A DNA stretch of 64,000 bases. It comes from Solitalea lacus. GTDB lineage: Bacteria; Bacteroidota; Bacteroidia; Sphingobacteriales; Sphingobacteriaceae. The stretch spans positions 4,266,200-4,330,199 of the forward strand of contig NZ_CP091740.1 of the NCBI RefSeq assembly GCF_022014595.1, written 5' to 3'. Positions 17,233-26,772 of the stretch are shown piece by piece. Positions within the stretch are counted from its first letter, which is position 1. Each line of letters starts with the position of its first letter. Both the position numbers and the translations under genes were made by a program. Below the pieces are notes generated by a model. The model worked only from the letters and a program-made list of their open reading frames with translations, was not told the DNA's origin and searched no databases.

Positions 17233-17268
17233 CATAAGCTGATAGTATTTTACAACTACCAGCTTATG
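17233..17268. other. 13-bp hairpin downstream of the TonB receptor
   Basis: CATAAGCTGATAG / CTACCAGCTTATG pairs 12 of 13 bases with a 10-base loop. It lies between the receptor stop and the lipoprotein start. There is no strong T run, so it is either a weak terminator or an mRNA-stabilising hairpin. Confidence 0.5.
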
Positions 17269-17293
17269 AAATAAAAACATTAAATCTGCTCCA

Positions 17294-19492
17294 TTAGAAA
17301 GTGTATTTCAAATTGGCACCGCCATAGAAATTAGCTTTTGTTGGACCAGGGATATAAGCATCAGGCATTTGATTAATAAACACCATGTTATAGTTTTGTT
17401 TTTCAAAGATGTTATTAACACCACCAAAAACATCTACTCCTAAACACTTTATAAAAGTATACTCATAGCCAACTTTAGCATTAAATAAATTGAACGATTT
17501 TGTCTTGTATACCCCATCAGAAGTAATTGGCATTGCATCTCTATAGTTATAGCTCACATTCGCATAAACACCTTTATTGCTCACCATATCAACGCCAGCA
17601 TTGAAAGTCCAAGGAGCTACTCCGGCAACTGCTAAGCCCGAATAATCAGACACAACTCGGGTTGAACTCGACTGGTACTTATAATCGTCGTATTTAAAAT
17701 CGTTATAAGTTAAATTAGCAAACGGACGAATGGTTTGGATAAAACTAGTGGCCGATTGATAAGCGAGGTATTTCACTAATACTTCTGCCCCTTTATTTTT
17801 TTGGTTTCCACCATTTATGATGTAAGAATATAACGTGGCGGTATTACCTGCATTGGCAACCGATACAGAAGTCATCTTATTAGAGAAAACTGCATCAAAC
17901 AAAGCTACCTGATAGTTTAAACGATCATTCAACAAAAAACCTTTTGTTCCGATTTCAATCTGAGAACCTTTCTCTGGTTTCAGTTCAGTATTTACTTTAC
18001 CTGTGTAAGGAATAAACAGGTTCGAGCTTACAGGTGCTCTATATCCTACACTATATGAAACATAAGCCAGCATATTTTTGCCAAATGCTTTATTTAAAGC
18101 GAGGCGTGGCGAGAACAAATTACCATATTTTGCACCGTATGAAGTAGGTTTATTCGTTTCTGGTGATGAAGTATTATTTGCTGCATTATAGAACCTGTCT
18201 TGCAATCTAGCGTCCATGGTACCTAAACTTAACCCGGCAGTAAAGTCAAACATCATTGGCAATTTCAAATTCCACTGAGTAAATACATTATACGTTTTAT
18301 TTGTGATTGCCATGTTGCTCTTCATCGAACCAACAATATTGTATCCATTTGGATTTAAATTGTCAGTCACCATGTTATAACCAATGCTCTCATAGGTTTG
18401 TTGCTGTGCTTCAATTCCGGCAGTACCATTTAAATTGCGACCCAACAGATTTAAGTTAAAGTCAAATGCAGAACGGACACCCACATTCACCGGTGATTTG
18501 TCTGTCCAACCACCTGCAGAGCTAGCAGTGTTTTTATTTGAAGAACCGAAGACAGAAGTGCTGTTCGATAAAAATTTATTGAAGGCATAGGTATGTCCTA
18601 ATCCAAATCTGTAACCAATTAATTCAGAGTGTGCATTGTTCTTAATATAAGCTGGATTACCTGAATAATCCTTATTGTTATACTGATCAATGGTTAACTC
18701 TCCGGCACGCTCATCATAACTATTTGCATAACCGAAATAAGAGGTAAGCTTTTGTTTGTCATTCAATTGAACATCGCCTACTATGCTAACGAAATCCTTT
18801 TTTGATTCATTATGCGGCATAAATCCATTCGACAATTGTTTGCCATAATTGATTAAAAGTGATGAATGCTGACCACCAACATGCAAACTAGTAGAATAGC
18901 GCTTCAAACCAAAATCACCAATGGTTACATTTTGGCCAATAGATACCTTGTTGCGCTCAGCCTGCAATGTTTGCATATTCACAACTCCGGCAATGGCAAA
19001 ACCATAAGCACTACCTGAAGGACCTTTCAGCACCTCCACACTAGACATTGAACCGAAATCAATATCATCCATAATGGTCACCCCTTCTGCGTCAGTCACT
19101 GGAATTCCATTCAAGTACATTTTTAGGCCCTGGCTGTCAAAATTGTTATTAGCCCCTCTTGGCCCTAAACCGTTACCATATCCGCGAATATTAAATTGTT
19201 GTCCCCCAGACATTGAACGACGTATCATTAATACACCCGGTACGTTAGTATTAATTGCATCATCCATAAATACACCTTGTCCTCTGTTTATCTCCGTTGC
19301 ACCTAAGCGAACGATTGACTGAGGCTTTTTTAATGATTCGGCAACTACAACTTCATCTAATTGGCGAGTAACTTTTGATTTTACTGTATCAACAGGTTTT
19401 TGAGCGTATAAATTTCCTGAGAATAATGCAGGCATCACACAACCTGCCAAAAAAGCATAAGGGTATAATTTAAATTTCATACTTAATTTCAT
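17294..19492 (-). CDS. TonB-dependent outer-membrane receptor, iron/heme type
   Basis: This 732-residue receptor has a signal peptide, a TonB-box-like start (LDEVVVAES), a plug domain at about 45-170 (GVLMIRRSMSGGQQFNIRGYGNG, VEVLKGPSGSAYGFAIAGVVNM) and a beta barrel ending in Phe (GGANLKYTF). It lacks the carboxypeptidase-like N-terminal extension of SusC proteins, so it is a classical FecA-like receptor. The remnant heme ATPase downstream suggests heme or ferric-chelate uptake. Translation may start at the internal Met (MKFKLYPYAF), which gives a more usual signal peptide. Confidence 0.85.
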   Translation of the reverse strand: MKLSMKFKLYPYAFLAGCVMPALFSGNLYAQKPVDTVKSKVTRQLDEVVVAESLKKPQSIVRLGATEINRGQGVFMDDAINTNVPGVLMIRRSMSGGQQFNIRGYGNGLGPRGANNNFDSQGLKMYLNGIPVTDAEGVTIMDDIDFGSMSSVEVLKGPSGSAYGFAIAGVVNMQTLQAERNKVSIGQNVTIGDFGLKRYSTSLHVGGQHSSLLINYGKQLSNGFMPHNESKKDFVSIVGDVQLNDKQKLTSYFGYANSYDERAGELTIDQYNNKDYSGNPAYIKNNAHSELIGYRFGLGHTYAFNKFLSNSTSVFGSSNKNTASSAGGWTDKSPVNVGVRSAFDFNLNLLGRNLNGTAGIEAQQQTYESIGYNMVTDNLNPNGYNIVGSMKSNMAITNKTYNVFTQWNLKLPMMFDFTAGLSLGTMDARLQDRFYNAANNTSSPETNKPTSYGAKYGNLFSPRLALNKAFGKNMLAYVSYSVGYRAPVSSNLFIPYTGKVNTELKPEKGSQIEIGTKGFLLNDRLNYQVALFDAVFSNKMTSVSVANAGNTATLYSYIINGGNQKNKGAEVLVKYLAYQSATSFIQTIRPFANLTYNDFKYDDYKYQSSSTRVVSDYSGLAVAGVAPWTFNAGVDMVSNKGVYANVSYNYRDAMPITSDGVYKTKSFNLFNAKVGYEYTFIKCLGVDVFGGVNNIFEKQNYNMVFINQMPDAYIPGPTKANFYGGANLKYTF

Positions 19493-19596
19493 TTTTGAAT
19501 TTTAAATAACAATTCTCTTCCCTTCCGAGCATTATATGGCCTTTACCATTGATTTCTCGGCTGGAATTAATCTTTAATAATTAAAAAGAAAAAAAG

Positions 19597-20115
19597 TTAA
19601 ACCTCTGGAGGAGGACAAGGGGGGATAATAGATCTTTTTAAAACGGGAACAGGTAAAAAGAATTTATGAGGAAATACTTTACATTCAACCCATAGACATG
19701 GATGGTCTTCAACCAAATAATTACTTTTAATTAATTTAGCAAATGCCTTTTTGTGACTAAGCTCAACTTCTAAATCGGTTCGCTTTTGACTTTTTTTATA
19801 CGAAGAATAGGCCAAATCATCTTTATGATCTGCAATGCACTTCAGTATAATAGTATCTCCTTTTTCTTCCTTTGCAACCACATCATACATTTTGCCTTTA
19901 TAGCGAACTTCATCCTCTTCCACCCACTGAAAATCAAGATCTCGTTGTGAATGCTTAGAAATTTTTACAATGGAAAGATCGGAAGTTAAGTTCTGAGAAA
20001 TTTGGGTATAAACTTCACTCTTTATCTGCCGGTGTCTTAAAAAAAATAAAAGAGAAGCCCCCTCAAACTGAAAAAGCAGAATGATCAATAGCAATATGGG
20101 AACTATTCTTTTCAA
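19597..20115 (-). CDS. conserved exported/membrane-anchored protein of unknown function
   Basis: This 172-residue protein has one N-terminal hydrophobic segment (residues ~5-25) and an extracytoplasmic domain of about 145 residues that ends in a Pro-rich tail (SIIPPCPPPEV). Small proteins of this layout often precede iron TonB receptors in Bacteroidota. Here it lies 104 bases upstream of the receptor in the same direction, so a linked role in metal uptake or sensing is plausible but unproven. Confidence 0.6.
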   Translation of the reverse strand: MKRIVPILLLIILLFQFEGASLLFFLRHRQIKSEVYTQISQNLTSDLSIVKISKHSQRDLDFQWVEEDEVRYKGKMYDVVAKEEKGDTIILKCIADHKDDLAYSSYKKSQKRTDLEVELSHKKAFAKLIKSNYLVEDHPCLWVECKVFPHKFFLPVPVLKRSIIPPCPPPEV

Positions 20116-20137
20116 AGATTAAGGTTTAGGTTTAAAA

Positions 20138-20167
20138 TTAAGCCAGGGTTATTAAACCCCGGCTTAA
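20138..20167 (-). terminator. terminator of the T9SS protein gene
   Basis: TTAAGCCAGGGTT / AACCCCGGCTTAA pairs 12 of 13 bases around a 4-base loop. On the minus strand it is followed by TTTT, 19 bases after the stop at 20186. Confidence 0.7.
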
Positions 20168-20185
20168 CACTATTGGCTGGTTAGG

Positions 20186-23100
20186 CTATTGTTTAATTAA
20201 AGTCTGACTAGAAGTACCATGTTCAGTGGTAACCTTTAAGATTAACGTACCATTAGGTACATTACCAACATTCAACCTATACTCTCCAATTCCGTTTACA
20301 GAACCAGTAAAGGTTTTATGAGTGTATTCAACAACTGAATTGGCATCAAACAACACTAGTTCAATCCGCTCTCCTTTATGCTCCTTTACTTTCACTGTTA
20401 GGGTTGATCCCGACAATGGATTTGGATAAACACTGGAAATTAGACTTTCTCCTCCCTTACCAATGGTTACGTTTACCGGAGAAGAAGTTACCGTTGCGCC
20501 CCTTTCATCAGTAGCCTTAGCGGTAAGCACGTAAGTTCCTGCCGGAGCATTTGCCCATTTATAGGTATAAGGAGTACTTACATCTTCTCCTAACTTAGTT
20601 TGGCCATTGAAAAACTCAACTTTGGTCACATATCCGTCACTATCACCCGCATTAGCTTTAATTGCAAAAGTAGTAGAATCTGCTAAATTTGCGCCTGTTT
20701 CAGGAGCTGTAATATTTACTGATGGGAATGAATTGTTTGATGGTGTGCTTACTCCACAGAACTCAATCTCGGCAACGTTACAAAAACCATTATTAGGTGA
20801 AAGGTAACGTACATACTTGAATGAATTGCTACTCGTTGATGACACTTCGTTCCATCCCACTGCAGGTTCGGTTGCAATTACATATAAATCAACTACGCCA
20901 GTATTAAAGTTAGCAACGTTACTTCCTTGGAACTTTCCACCAGTCATACGGCTTGTCCAGCCCGCACGAGGATAGAACCTGATGGTGTTTACCACTTTTG
21001 CAGTTCCTAAATTTAACCCTGTGTATCCTCCATTCGCATTCGCATAGTCAAAGAACGTACTGATATTGCCATCAAACGCTTTATCATATTCGCTTCCGGC
21101 CGCGTAAGCAGGGCTGGTACCGAATGTAGTTCCTGTTAACGTATTACAAGTAGGAAGATTGACAATTACATTTATCGTAGCAGAAGTAGTTGAAGCTCCT
21201 AAATTGTCAAATGCTTTTGTAGTAAGTGCATAGTTTCCGACAGAAACATTGGACCAGGTATAGGAATAAGGGGCGGTTGTGTCCTCACCCAATTTAGTAC
21301 TACCTTGGTAAAATTCCACTTTGGCAATGGTGCCGTCTGCATCTGCTGCATTTGCATTAATCGTTATGTTGGCCGGCTGTACGAAGGTTGCATTGTTTGC
21401 CGGAGAAGTAATGCTGGTTGTTGGCGGCATATTTGAACCGGCTGTACCACAGAACTGGATCTCGGCCACATTACAAAACCCATTACTAGGCGATAAATAA
21501 CGTACGTATCTAAACGTATTGGAATTATTAACCGGGGCGTCGTTCCAGCCGTCTGCGGGAGTTGAGACTATTGTATATAAATCCACCACTCCGCTGCTGA
21601 AATCGGCTACATTTGAACCCTGGAAGACACCACCTACCATACGGCTGGGGCCGTAAGAACCGGATCTAGGATAGAAGCGAACTCCACCAATTACAGTAGC
21701 CGTACCTAAGTCCAAACCTGTATATCCGCCATTGGCATTAGCATAATCAAAGAATGTACTTGTATTACCATCAAACGCTTTGTCATATTCATATCCGGCT
21801 GCATAAGCAGGACTGGTACCAAATGTCGTACCTGTTTGAGGACTACAATTGAGATTAACGCTAACAAATGCTGTTGGCGAGGCATTAAACGTAGTGCTAT
21901 TGTAGGCTCTGGCTGTTAATGCATGATTACCTAAGCCGGCATTTGTCAAACTAAATGAGTAAGGAGCAGAAGTATCTGTACCTAACAAGGTTACCCCATC
22001 ATAAAACTCCACTTTGGTAATTGAACCTGCCGTAGTAGAGGCTGTTGCAGTAAGGTTGATGGTACTAGGGTAGTTAAACGAAGTCCCATTAGCCGGCGCA
22101 GTAAGGGTAACTGTAATAGGATTTGTACTGGCATTCCACAAAGGGGTTTCCCAAACTCCCCGTCCATAGGTACCTACCCGCAGCACGCTGTTGGATGTAC
22201 CGTCGTTAAAAGTCATCAGGTCAACAATTTGAGGTATTGATGCCATGTTTTGATTAAACAGGGTCCAGTCAGACATGGCATTGTTTTTATAATAAATACC
22301 GACAGCCGATGCCAGGTACATCGATTCATTTGTAGTATATTCATCATTGATGATTTTAATGATGTTTACAGCAGGAAGTCCACCTGTAACATTAGCCCAT
22401 GTCACCCCTTTATCTGCTGACCGGTAAACTTTACTATTGCAGGTGAGGTATACAATATTGGTATTATTTTTACATACAGCAATGCTTGCTCTCACATTGG
22501 CTGCACTGGGAGCAGTACTTACCAGGGTAAAATTAGGCCTGGAGGCCAAGGCATTATCAGAACGGTATACTGTTGCATCATCTGCAATAGCATAAACTAC
22601 ATTGGCATCAGTTGGAGATACTGCCAACGCCTTCATCGTTTTATTTATTGTACTAATTTTTTTCCACATTGGCGATGCAGCAGAAATATTTGAACAGATA
22701 TAAACATCTGTTTGTGCTCCAAAGCCCAGGCTCGTGTTTGACGGGAAAAATGCCATTTGAGCATTATAATTCCACCCCCCGGCACCCGTCGTAAACAATG
22801 ATCCAAAGCTTTGCGTAGCGCCTGTTGCTATAATCCGGCGGTTATCGTCTTGATTTATATAATAAACTGCATTATTAGTAGGTCTGTAATCAAAGGCCAT
22901 TTGTTCAATCCAATCACCTCCCCTGTTAGTGTACCAGGTACCGTTTGAGAAGTACAATTCGCCGTTATCTTGTGTACCAATACTAAGCAGATTTTTGTTA
23001 ATGGGGCTTTGCGCGGCATGATAGCACTCTGTAGCATTTAGCCCATCACTCTTAGGAGTCCAATTAACTCCGCCATTGGTTGAAAGCCAAATCCCTCCAT

Positions 23101-24157
23101 CATTAATATTATATTGTTTGCTGTCATCGTATGGAGAAAAGACAGCCTGATGCATATCCGAGTGCAGCTCTGACCACCAATTGGTCAATTGCGTCCATGT
23201 AGTTCCACCATTTGTTGATTTCCATACCACATGGCCTACAATATAAACTGTGTTTGCATTTAGTGGATCAACCGTCATGCCGTAATTATAGTCCCCTTGG
23301 CCACTTGAAGTTCCATCGTATCCGTTAAAGTTGGTACCACCTGCAGCTTTTACCGTTGTAAATGAAACACCGCTATCGGTGGATTTGTATACCGGCGTTG
23401 CGGTTCCAGCATTAAAGTCACCAACAAACGTTAAATACACCACATTGGGATCGGCTTTAGTCACCCCAATTCTCCCTCCAGTTCCGGTAGTGCCCGGAAG
23501 GGTAGTTTGGGTCCAGGTATCGCCAAAGTCGGTAGATCGCCAAAAATCCGTATTCGTGACTGCATACAATGTTGTTGAACCAGCCTCCGGCTTCAAGTAC
23601 ATATTGTAGAAAGCACCACCCGTTTTCTTAACAGTCCAGGTAGCTCCTCCATCTGTGGTTTTCCAGATACCATCATCAGTTGCAGCTACTAATACATTAT
23701 GATCTGTTGGACTCATCAATAGTTCCACTGTTAAGCGGCCACCCACTCCATTATTTGACTGCGCCCAGGTAGCCCCACCATCAGTACTCTTCCAAATCCC
23801 GAAGCTTCGTCTATAAAAATTCGGGTCTCCGGTTCCCAGATAAATAATTTGATCATTAGTGTAATCAATACAAACAGATGCACAATTGGTACCTGTGGGA
23901 AAAATGTCAGTACCTGTTTTTACCCAATTATTTCCGCCATCGCTGCTTGTCCACAAACCTGCGGAGGCAGTTGTGGCATACATTTTTTGGGCATTTGAAG
24001 CGTGAAACTTCAGTTGGGTGGCACGGCCAATTCCATGAATTTGGCCACTTATATTGGTTGGAAAGGCAATTGGCCCAATTGGGCTCCAATTGGCAGTTTG
24101 AGCAATTGCACTGGTGGCCCAAAATGCCACCGCAAGCAAAGTGTAGAGTTTTTTCAT
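20186..24157 (-). CDS. T9SS-secreted BNR/VPS10-like beta-propeller protein with discoidin-like and Ig-like domains
   Basis: This 1323-residue protein has a signal peptide (ends SAIAQ) and a sialidase/VPS10-like propeller at about 20-690 with repeated BNR (Asp-box-like) motifs such as SSDGGNNW, KSTDGGATW, KTTDGGATW, RSTDFGDTW and SADKGVTW. It then alternates three Ig-like modules (each with KVEFY/F-G-T-LGxD) and two nearly identical discoidin-like modules (both start TGTTFGTSPAYAAG and end GFCNVAEI-FCG). The last ~80 residues (SVYPNPLSGSTLTVKV onward) are a type A sorting domain for type IX secretion. It probably binds or acts on glycans at the cell surface; no catalytic residues are evident. 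Confidence 0.85.
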   Translation of the reverse strand: MKKLYTLLAVAFWATSAIAQTANWSPIGPIAFPTNISGQIHGIGRATQLKFHASNAQKMYATTASAGLWTSSDGGNNWVKTGTDIFPTGTNCASVCIDYTNDQIIYLGTGDPNFYRRSFGIWKSTDGGATWAQSNNGVGGRLTVELLMSPTDHNVLVAATDDGIWKTTDGGATWTVKKTGGAFYNMYLKPEAGSTTLYAVTNTDFWRSTDFGDTWTQTTLPGTTGTGGRIGVTKADPNVVYLTFVGDFNAGTATPVYKSTDSGVSFTTVKAAGGTNFNGYDGTSSGQGDYNYGMTVDPLNANTVYIVGHVVWKSTNGGTTWTQLTNWWSELHSDMHQAVFSPYDDSKQYNINDGGIWLSTNGGVNWTPKSDGLNATECYHAAQSPINKNLLSIGTQDNGELYFSNGTWYTNRGGDWIEQMAFDYRPTNNAVYYINQDDNRRIIATGATQSFGSLFTTGAGGWNYNAQMAFFPSNTSLGFGAQTDVYICSNISAASPMWKKISTINKTMKALAVSPTDANVVYAIADDATVYRSDNALASRPNFTLVSTAPSAANVRASIAVCKNNTNIVYLTCNSKVYRSADKGVTWANVTGGLPAVNIIKIINDEYTTNESMYLASAVGIYYKNNAMSDWTLFNQNMASIPQIVDLMTFNDGTSNSVLRVGTYGRGVWETPLWNASTNPITVTLTAPANGTSFNYPSTINLTATASTTAGSITKVEFYDGVTLLGTDTSAPYSFSLTNAGLGNHALTARAYNSTTFNASPTAFVSVNLNCSPQTGTTFGTSPAYAAGYEYDKAFDGNTSTFFDYANANGGYTGLDLGTATVIGGVRFYPRSGSYGPSRMVGGVFQGSNVADFSSGVVDLYTIVSTPADGWNDAPVNNSNTFRYVRYLSPSNGFCNVAEIQFCGTAGSNMPPTTSITSPANNATFVQPANITINANAADADGTIAKVEFYQGSTKLGEDTTAPYSYTWSNVSVGNYALTTKAFDNLGASTTSATINVIVNLPTCNTLTGTTFGTSPAYAAGSEYDKAFDGNISTFFDYANANGGYTGLNLGTAKVVNTIRFYPRAGWTSRMTGGKFQGSNVANFNTGVVDLYVIATEPAVGWNEVSSTSSNSFKYVRYLSPNNGFCNVAEIEFCGVSTPSNNSFPSVNITAPETGANLADSTTFAIKANAGDSDGYVTKVEFFNGQTKLGEDVSTPYTYKWANAPAGTYVLTAKATDERGATVTSSPVNVTIGKGGESLISSVYPNPLSGSTLTVKVKEHKGERIELVLFDANSVVEYTHKTFTGSVNGIGEYRLNVGNVPNGTLILKVTTEHGTSSQTLIKQ

Positions 24158-24203
24158 ATAAATTGTTTTTAGTAGGATTCAAGATAAGTGAGCAGTTAAT
24201 TTA

Positions 24204-24650
24204 TTACTGCTTCTTTTGCTGTTGCTGCTGTTTCCAGATTTCGAGACGTTGGTCAGCATTTAATATACTGCCGTCTGGCTGCACAAAAGGCTCACTAACA
24301 CGTCGCCAATTCTTAAATTTCTTATATTCAAAAGCATACTGTTGACCTTCCTTTGCATCCTTTTCACGTCGAATAGACTCGTCCCCATTTTCACCTTTTT
24401 CTTCACCCTCCTCTTCTGGCAACTTTCTGCCAGCCCAGAAAGCCTCAAATGCTTTAATCGTTTCAAAATAATTAGCATTCGGATCGTTCATCATATCTAT
24501 CCACTTCGGCTCTTTTCTGTACAATTTCAATTTTGATTTTTCTTCTTTAGAAAGCCGTTGCTGCCCTTTCGGTGTTTGGCAGCCACCTGTTAACAGTAAC
24601 ACCAGCAGCATCATACTTAGTGCGATGTTTTTAAGAATTGCTCTGTTCAT
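24204..24650 (-). CDS. lipoprotein partner of the T9SS propeller protein
   Basis: This 148-residue protein has lipobox LTGGC, so it is lipid-anchored. The mature part is highly charged, with an acidic patch (EEEGEEKGENGDE) and a Gln-rich end (WKQQQQQKKQ). It contains PKWIDMMNDPNANYFE and then FEAFWAGRK, which looks like a conserved aromatic motif region. It lies 46 bases upstream of the propeller gene in the same direction. Such pairs occur repeatedly in Bacteroidota; its role is unknown. Confidence 0.65.
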   Translation of the reverse strand: MNRAILKNIALSMMLLVLLLTGGCQTPKGQQRLSKEEKSKLKLYRKEPKWIDMMNDPNANYFETIKAFEAFWAGRKLPEEEGEEKGENGDESIRREKDAKEGQQYAFEYKKFKNWRRVSEPFVQPDGSILNADQRLEIWKQQQQQKKQ

Positions 24651-25355
24651 AAATTTTAAAATGAATGTTAACCTTTAATTATATAACACAACAGCCTTAC
24701 GCGCTTATTGAAAATGACGCAAATAGTTCAAGGCCATAAAATAATATTCCAACATTGTCAATATTGTACATTGTATATAATATATAATTAATAATTAGGA
24801 AATAAATGCAGAATAATATTTGGAAAGCAAAAGCATTTATAATTCCTATTTCCCCTAAATGGCTTATCAATTATTTCACCAAACGGCATATAGCCAATAT
24901 AAGATTGCGTATATATGTATGTACCAAAAAAAGGTAGCATCCCCTAATGAAAATGAAAAAAATGTTAATTTTTTATTAACAAAAAGTAAAATAAGTGCCT
25001 ATTACTAAATTTCACCAATTATTAAGCAGCCTAGTCTACAAACATTAAAGGCCATCACTTTTGTAATGGCCCTTGGCAGAAGTTATAAACTTTTAAAAAA
25101 TTGGATCTTACGGCAGCATTGTTAAATTAATTGTAGGCTACATTATAAACAATACTACCGATTGAAAATCAACTATATTGACTGATTTTCTAGTCGAAAA
25201 TTTGCAATCTGAAATATTTTACAGCCTTCACTGTAAGCATATAAAATAGGGTAATCGTCTTTGATTATTAGAGCGAATAATCAAACAATGGAGTGGATGT
25301 AAGCCTTTATTGTGTAGGTTAAAAGCACTTAAATCAGGTCGCTACATCTCTTTAG
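24651..25355. other. AT-rich intergenic region without genes
   Basis: About 700 very AT-rich bases separate the lipoprotein gene from the decayed DUF5077/DUF3472 gene. I see no convincing reading frame. A small hairpin, GGCCAT / ATGGCC (25050-25071), lies in the middle and might terminate residual transcription. The region probably contains promoters for the minus-strand pair at 20186-24650. Confidence 0.5.
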
Positions 25356-26067
25356 TTATTGACGTAAAGTTGTAAGATCAACTATTGGTTGCTGCCCTGT
25401 ATCCGTTCTGGTGTAATTTACATTTGCATTAACAAAATCAGCAAAGAAACCACCGTTTTTCAAGAAGAAATGGCCATTCTCAACCCCGCCGAAAAAATCC
25501 AATCGCTGTTTATTTGAGGCAGTTGCGTCACAGGTAAATCTGCCGCTGGTTAATTCCGCCCAGGTTCCGGTTGAACTTCTGGCCCATTGATTATTAAAAC
25601 TTACTTTTCGACCTAAATAACCTGCGTTGGGATGAAGTTTTCAAGAAATGAATGAAGTTCCTTTAAATAGGTATTTGTATTAGGTCTTTTCCAGGTAGCC
25701 ATAAATTGCCAGATTTACTGTAAAGGCCGTACCGTTTACGCTTACTTTAATGGCACTGCTATTACCTACAGGAGCTACTTTGACTTTTAGCTGTAATGTA
25801 AGCTGGCCTATTTGCCCAAGCCTGAAATATGCACTGGCAATACTTCCTGCGTTAGTCCAATCGGCTAAGCCATTTTCTACAATTACTTCATGGCTACCTG
25901 AGGCCATTGTAGTAATGTAAGCATTACCTGCCAATGGAATCGTAATCTTAGGGCCAATAGGCGTAGGTGGATTTGGGGAATTGCTTGGATTAACAATGTC
26001 ATTCTTTTTACATGCTGAAAATCCTATCAAGGAAAATAAGTATGACTCTTGAAAGTGCCTTTTTCAT
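25356..26067 (-). pseudogene. DUF5077-DUF3472 lipoprotein gene, decayed
   Basis: The remains of one gene lie in three frames. From ATG 26067 a lipoprotein signal begins (MKKALSRVILIF), shifts frame near 26030, and continues as LIGFSACKK (lipobox) into a DUF5077-like domain (IPLAGNAYITTMASGSHEV). Near 25690 the match jumps to the middle of a DUF3472 domain in another frame (ATWKRPNTNTYLKELHSF), which shifts again near 25630 to GYLGRKVSFNNQWARSS and LDFFGGVENGHFFLKNGGFF, ending at TAA 25356-25358. An internal deletion plus two frameshifts exclude a full product. It is the last gene of the polysaccharide locus. Confidence 0.75.
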
Positions 26068-26073
26068 TAAAAA

Positions 26074-26134
26074 TTTTTTATTGAACAAAGGGGGGATTCT
26101 TAAAAGAATCCCCCCTTTGTTCAATAAAAAAAAA
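26074..26134. terminator. very long perfect palindromic terminator
   Basis: Two arms of about 26 bases (26075-26100 and 26105-26130) are perfectly complementary around a 4-base TAAA loop. Each includes a run of six G or C and an A/T run at the outer edge. It sits between the discoidin lipoprotein and the decayed DUF3472 gene and would stop transcription in both directions. Confidence 0.85.
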
Positions 26135-26144
26135 TGATTTTGGG

Positions 26145-26684
26145 TTATTTTGCTACAACCACATCTATTTCGGCCAGGTGTGTATGTTTGGCTTTTCCCT
26201 CTAAAGCAGTAAGTTTTAAATATCTCGTAGCTTTAGAAGATGAAACAGGATAGGTCTGAGGTGTTTTTGTTGCTGGGTTAAAAACTAAATTCTCACCTAA
26301 AACAAACCATTTTGTGCCATCGTTACTACCTTCAAGTTTAAATTTAGTCATACCACTCCCGTTATTTTGGCGGGCAGTAACATTAACAGAAATTAAATGT
26401 AAATCCTTTTTCATGTCGATATTAACCCAATGCGGATACCCAGGATAGTCGCCGTCATCATAATTGGTATGCCAAATGGTATTTACATTACCGTCAAGCA
26501 GCGCTGAGGCAAACCCTGTATCTTCCCATCCCTCAGGTGTTTCACTATCAGCAGTGGCTGTCCACCCTGTTTTATTCGCTTGCTCAGCGGTTGATTTATC
26601 CTGAAAAATCACGGCTGTATCTTTTTCACATGCAGCAGTAAAGGCCATCGCTGCAACAAGCATTGATATATAGAGTTTTTTCAT
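26145..26684 (-). CDS. discoidin (F5/8 type C) domain lipoprotein
   Basis: This 179-residue protein has lipobox FTAAC and a single F5/8 type C domain. It starts with GWTATADSETPEG, continues with ALLDGNVNTIWHTNYDDG and HWVNIDMKKDLHLISV, then KFKLEGSNDGTKWFVLG and RYLKLTALEGKAKHTHLAEI. These are the usual discoidin landmarks, so a surface glycan-binding role is likely. It lies 88 bases downstream of susD and belongs to the same locus. The 26-bp palindrome follows it. Confidence 0.85.
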   Translation of the reverse strand: MKKLYISMLVAAMAFTAACEKDTAVIFQDKSTAEQANKTGWTATADSETPEGWEDTGFASALLDGNVNTIWHTNYDDGDYPGYPHWVNIDMKKDLHLISVNVTARQNNGSGMTKFKLEGSNDGTKWFVLGENLVFNPATKTPQTYPVSSSKATRYLKLTALEGKAKHTHLAEIDVVVAK

Positions 26685-26772
26685 TTTATTGTAATTTTAA
26701 AAAAACATTTGAACACATTCATTAACCGGCAGTTTAACCCACCGGTTTTTGAAACATCTGTTTTATCCTTTT

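Noticed and set aside
23878-24345. 155-codon plus-strand frame
   Set aside because: It is antisense to the T9SS protein start and its partner lipoprotein, with Cys/Trp/His-rich composition unlike a real protein.
26074-26134. Long palindrome as the inverted repeats of a mobile element
   Set aside because: The arms are separated by only four bases, leaving no room for an element; a terminator explains it better.
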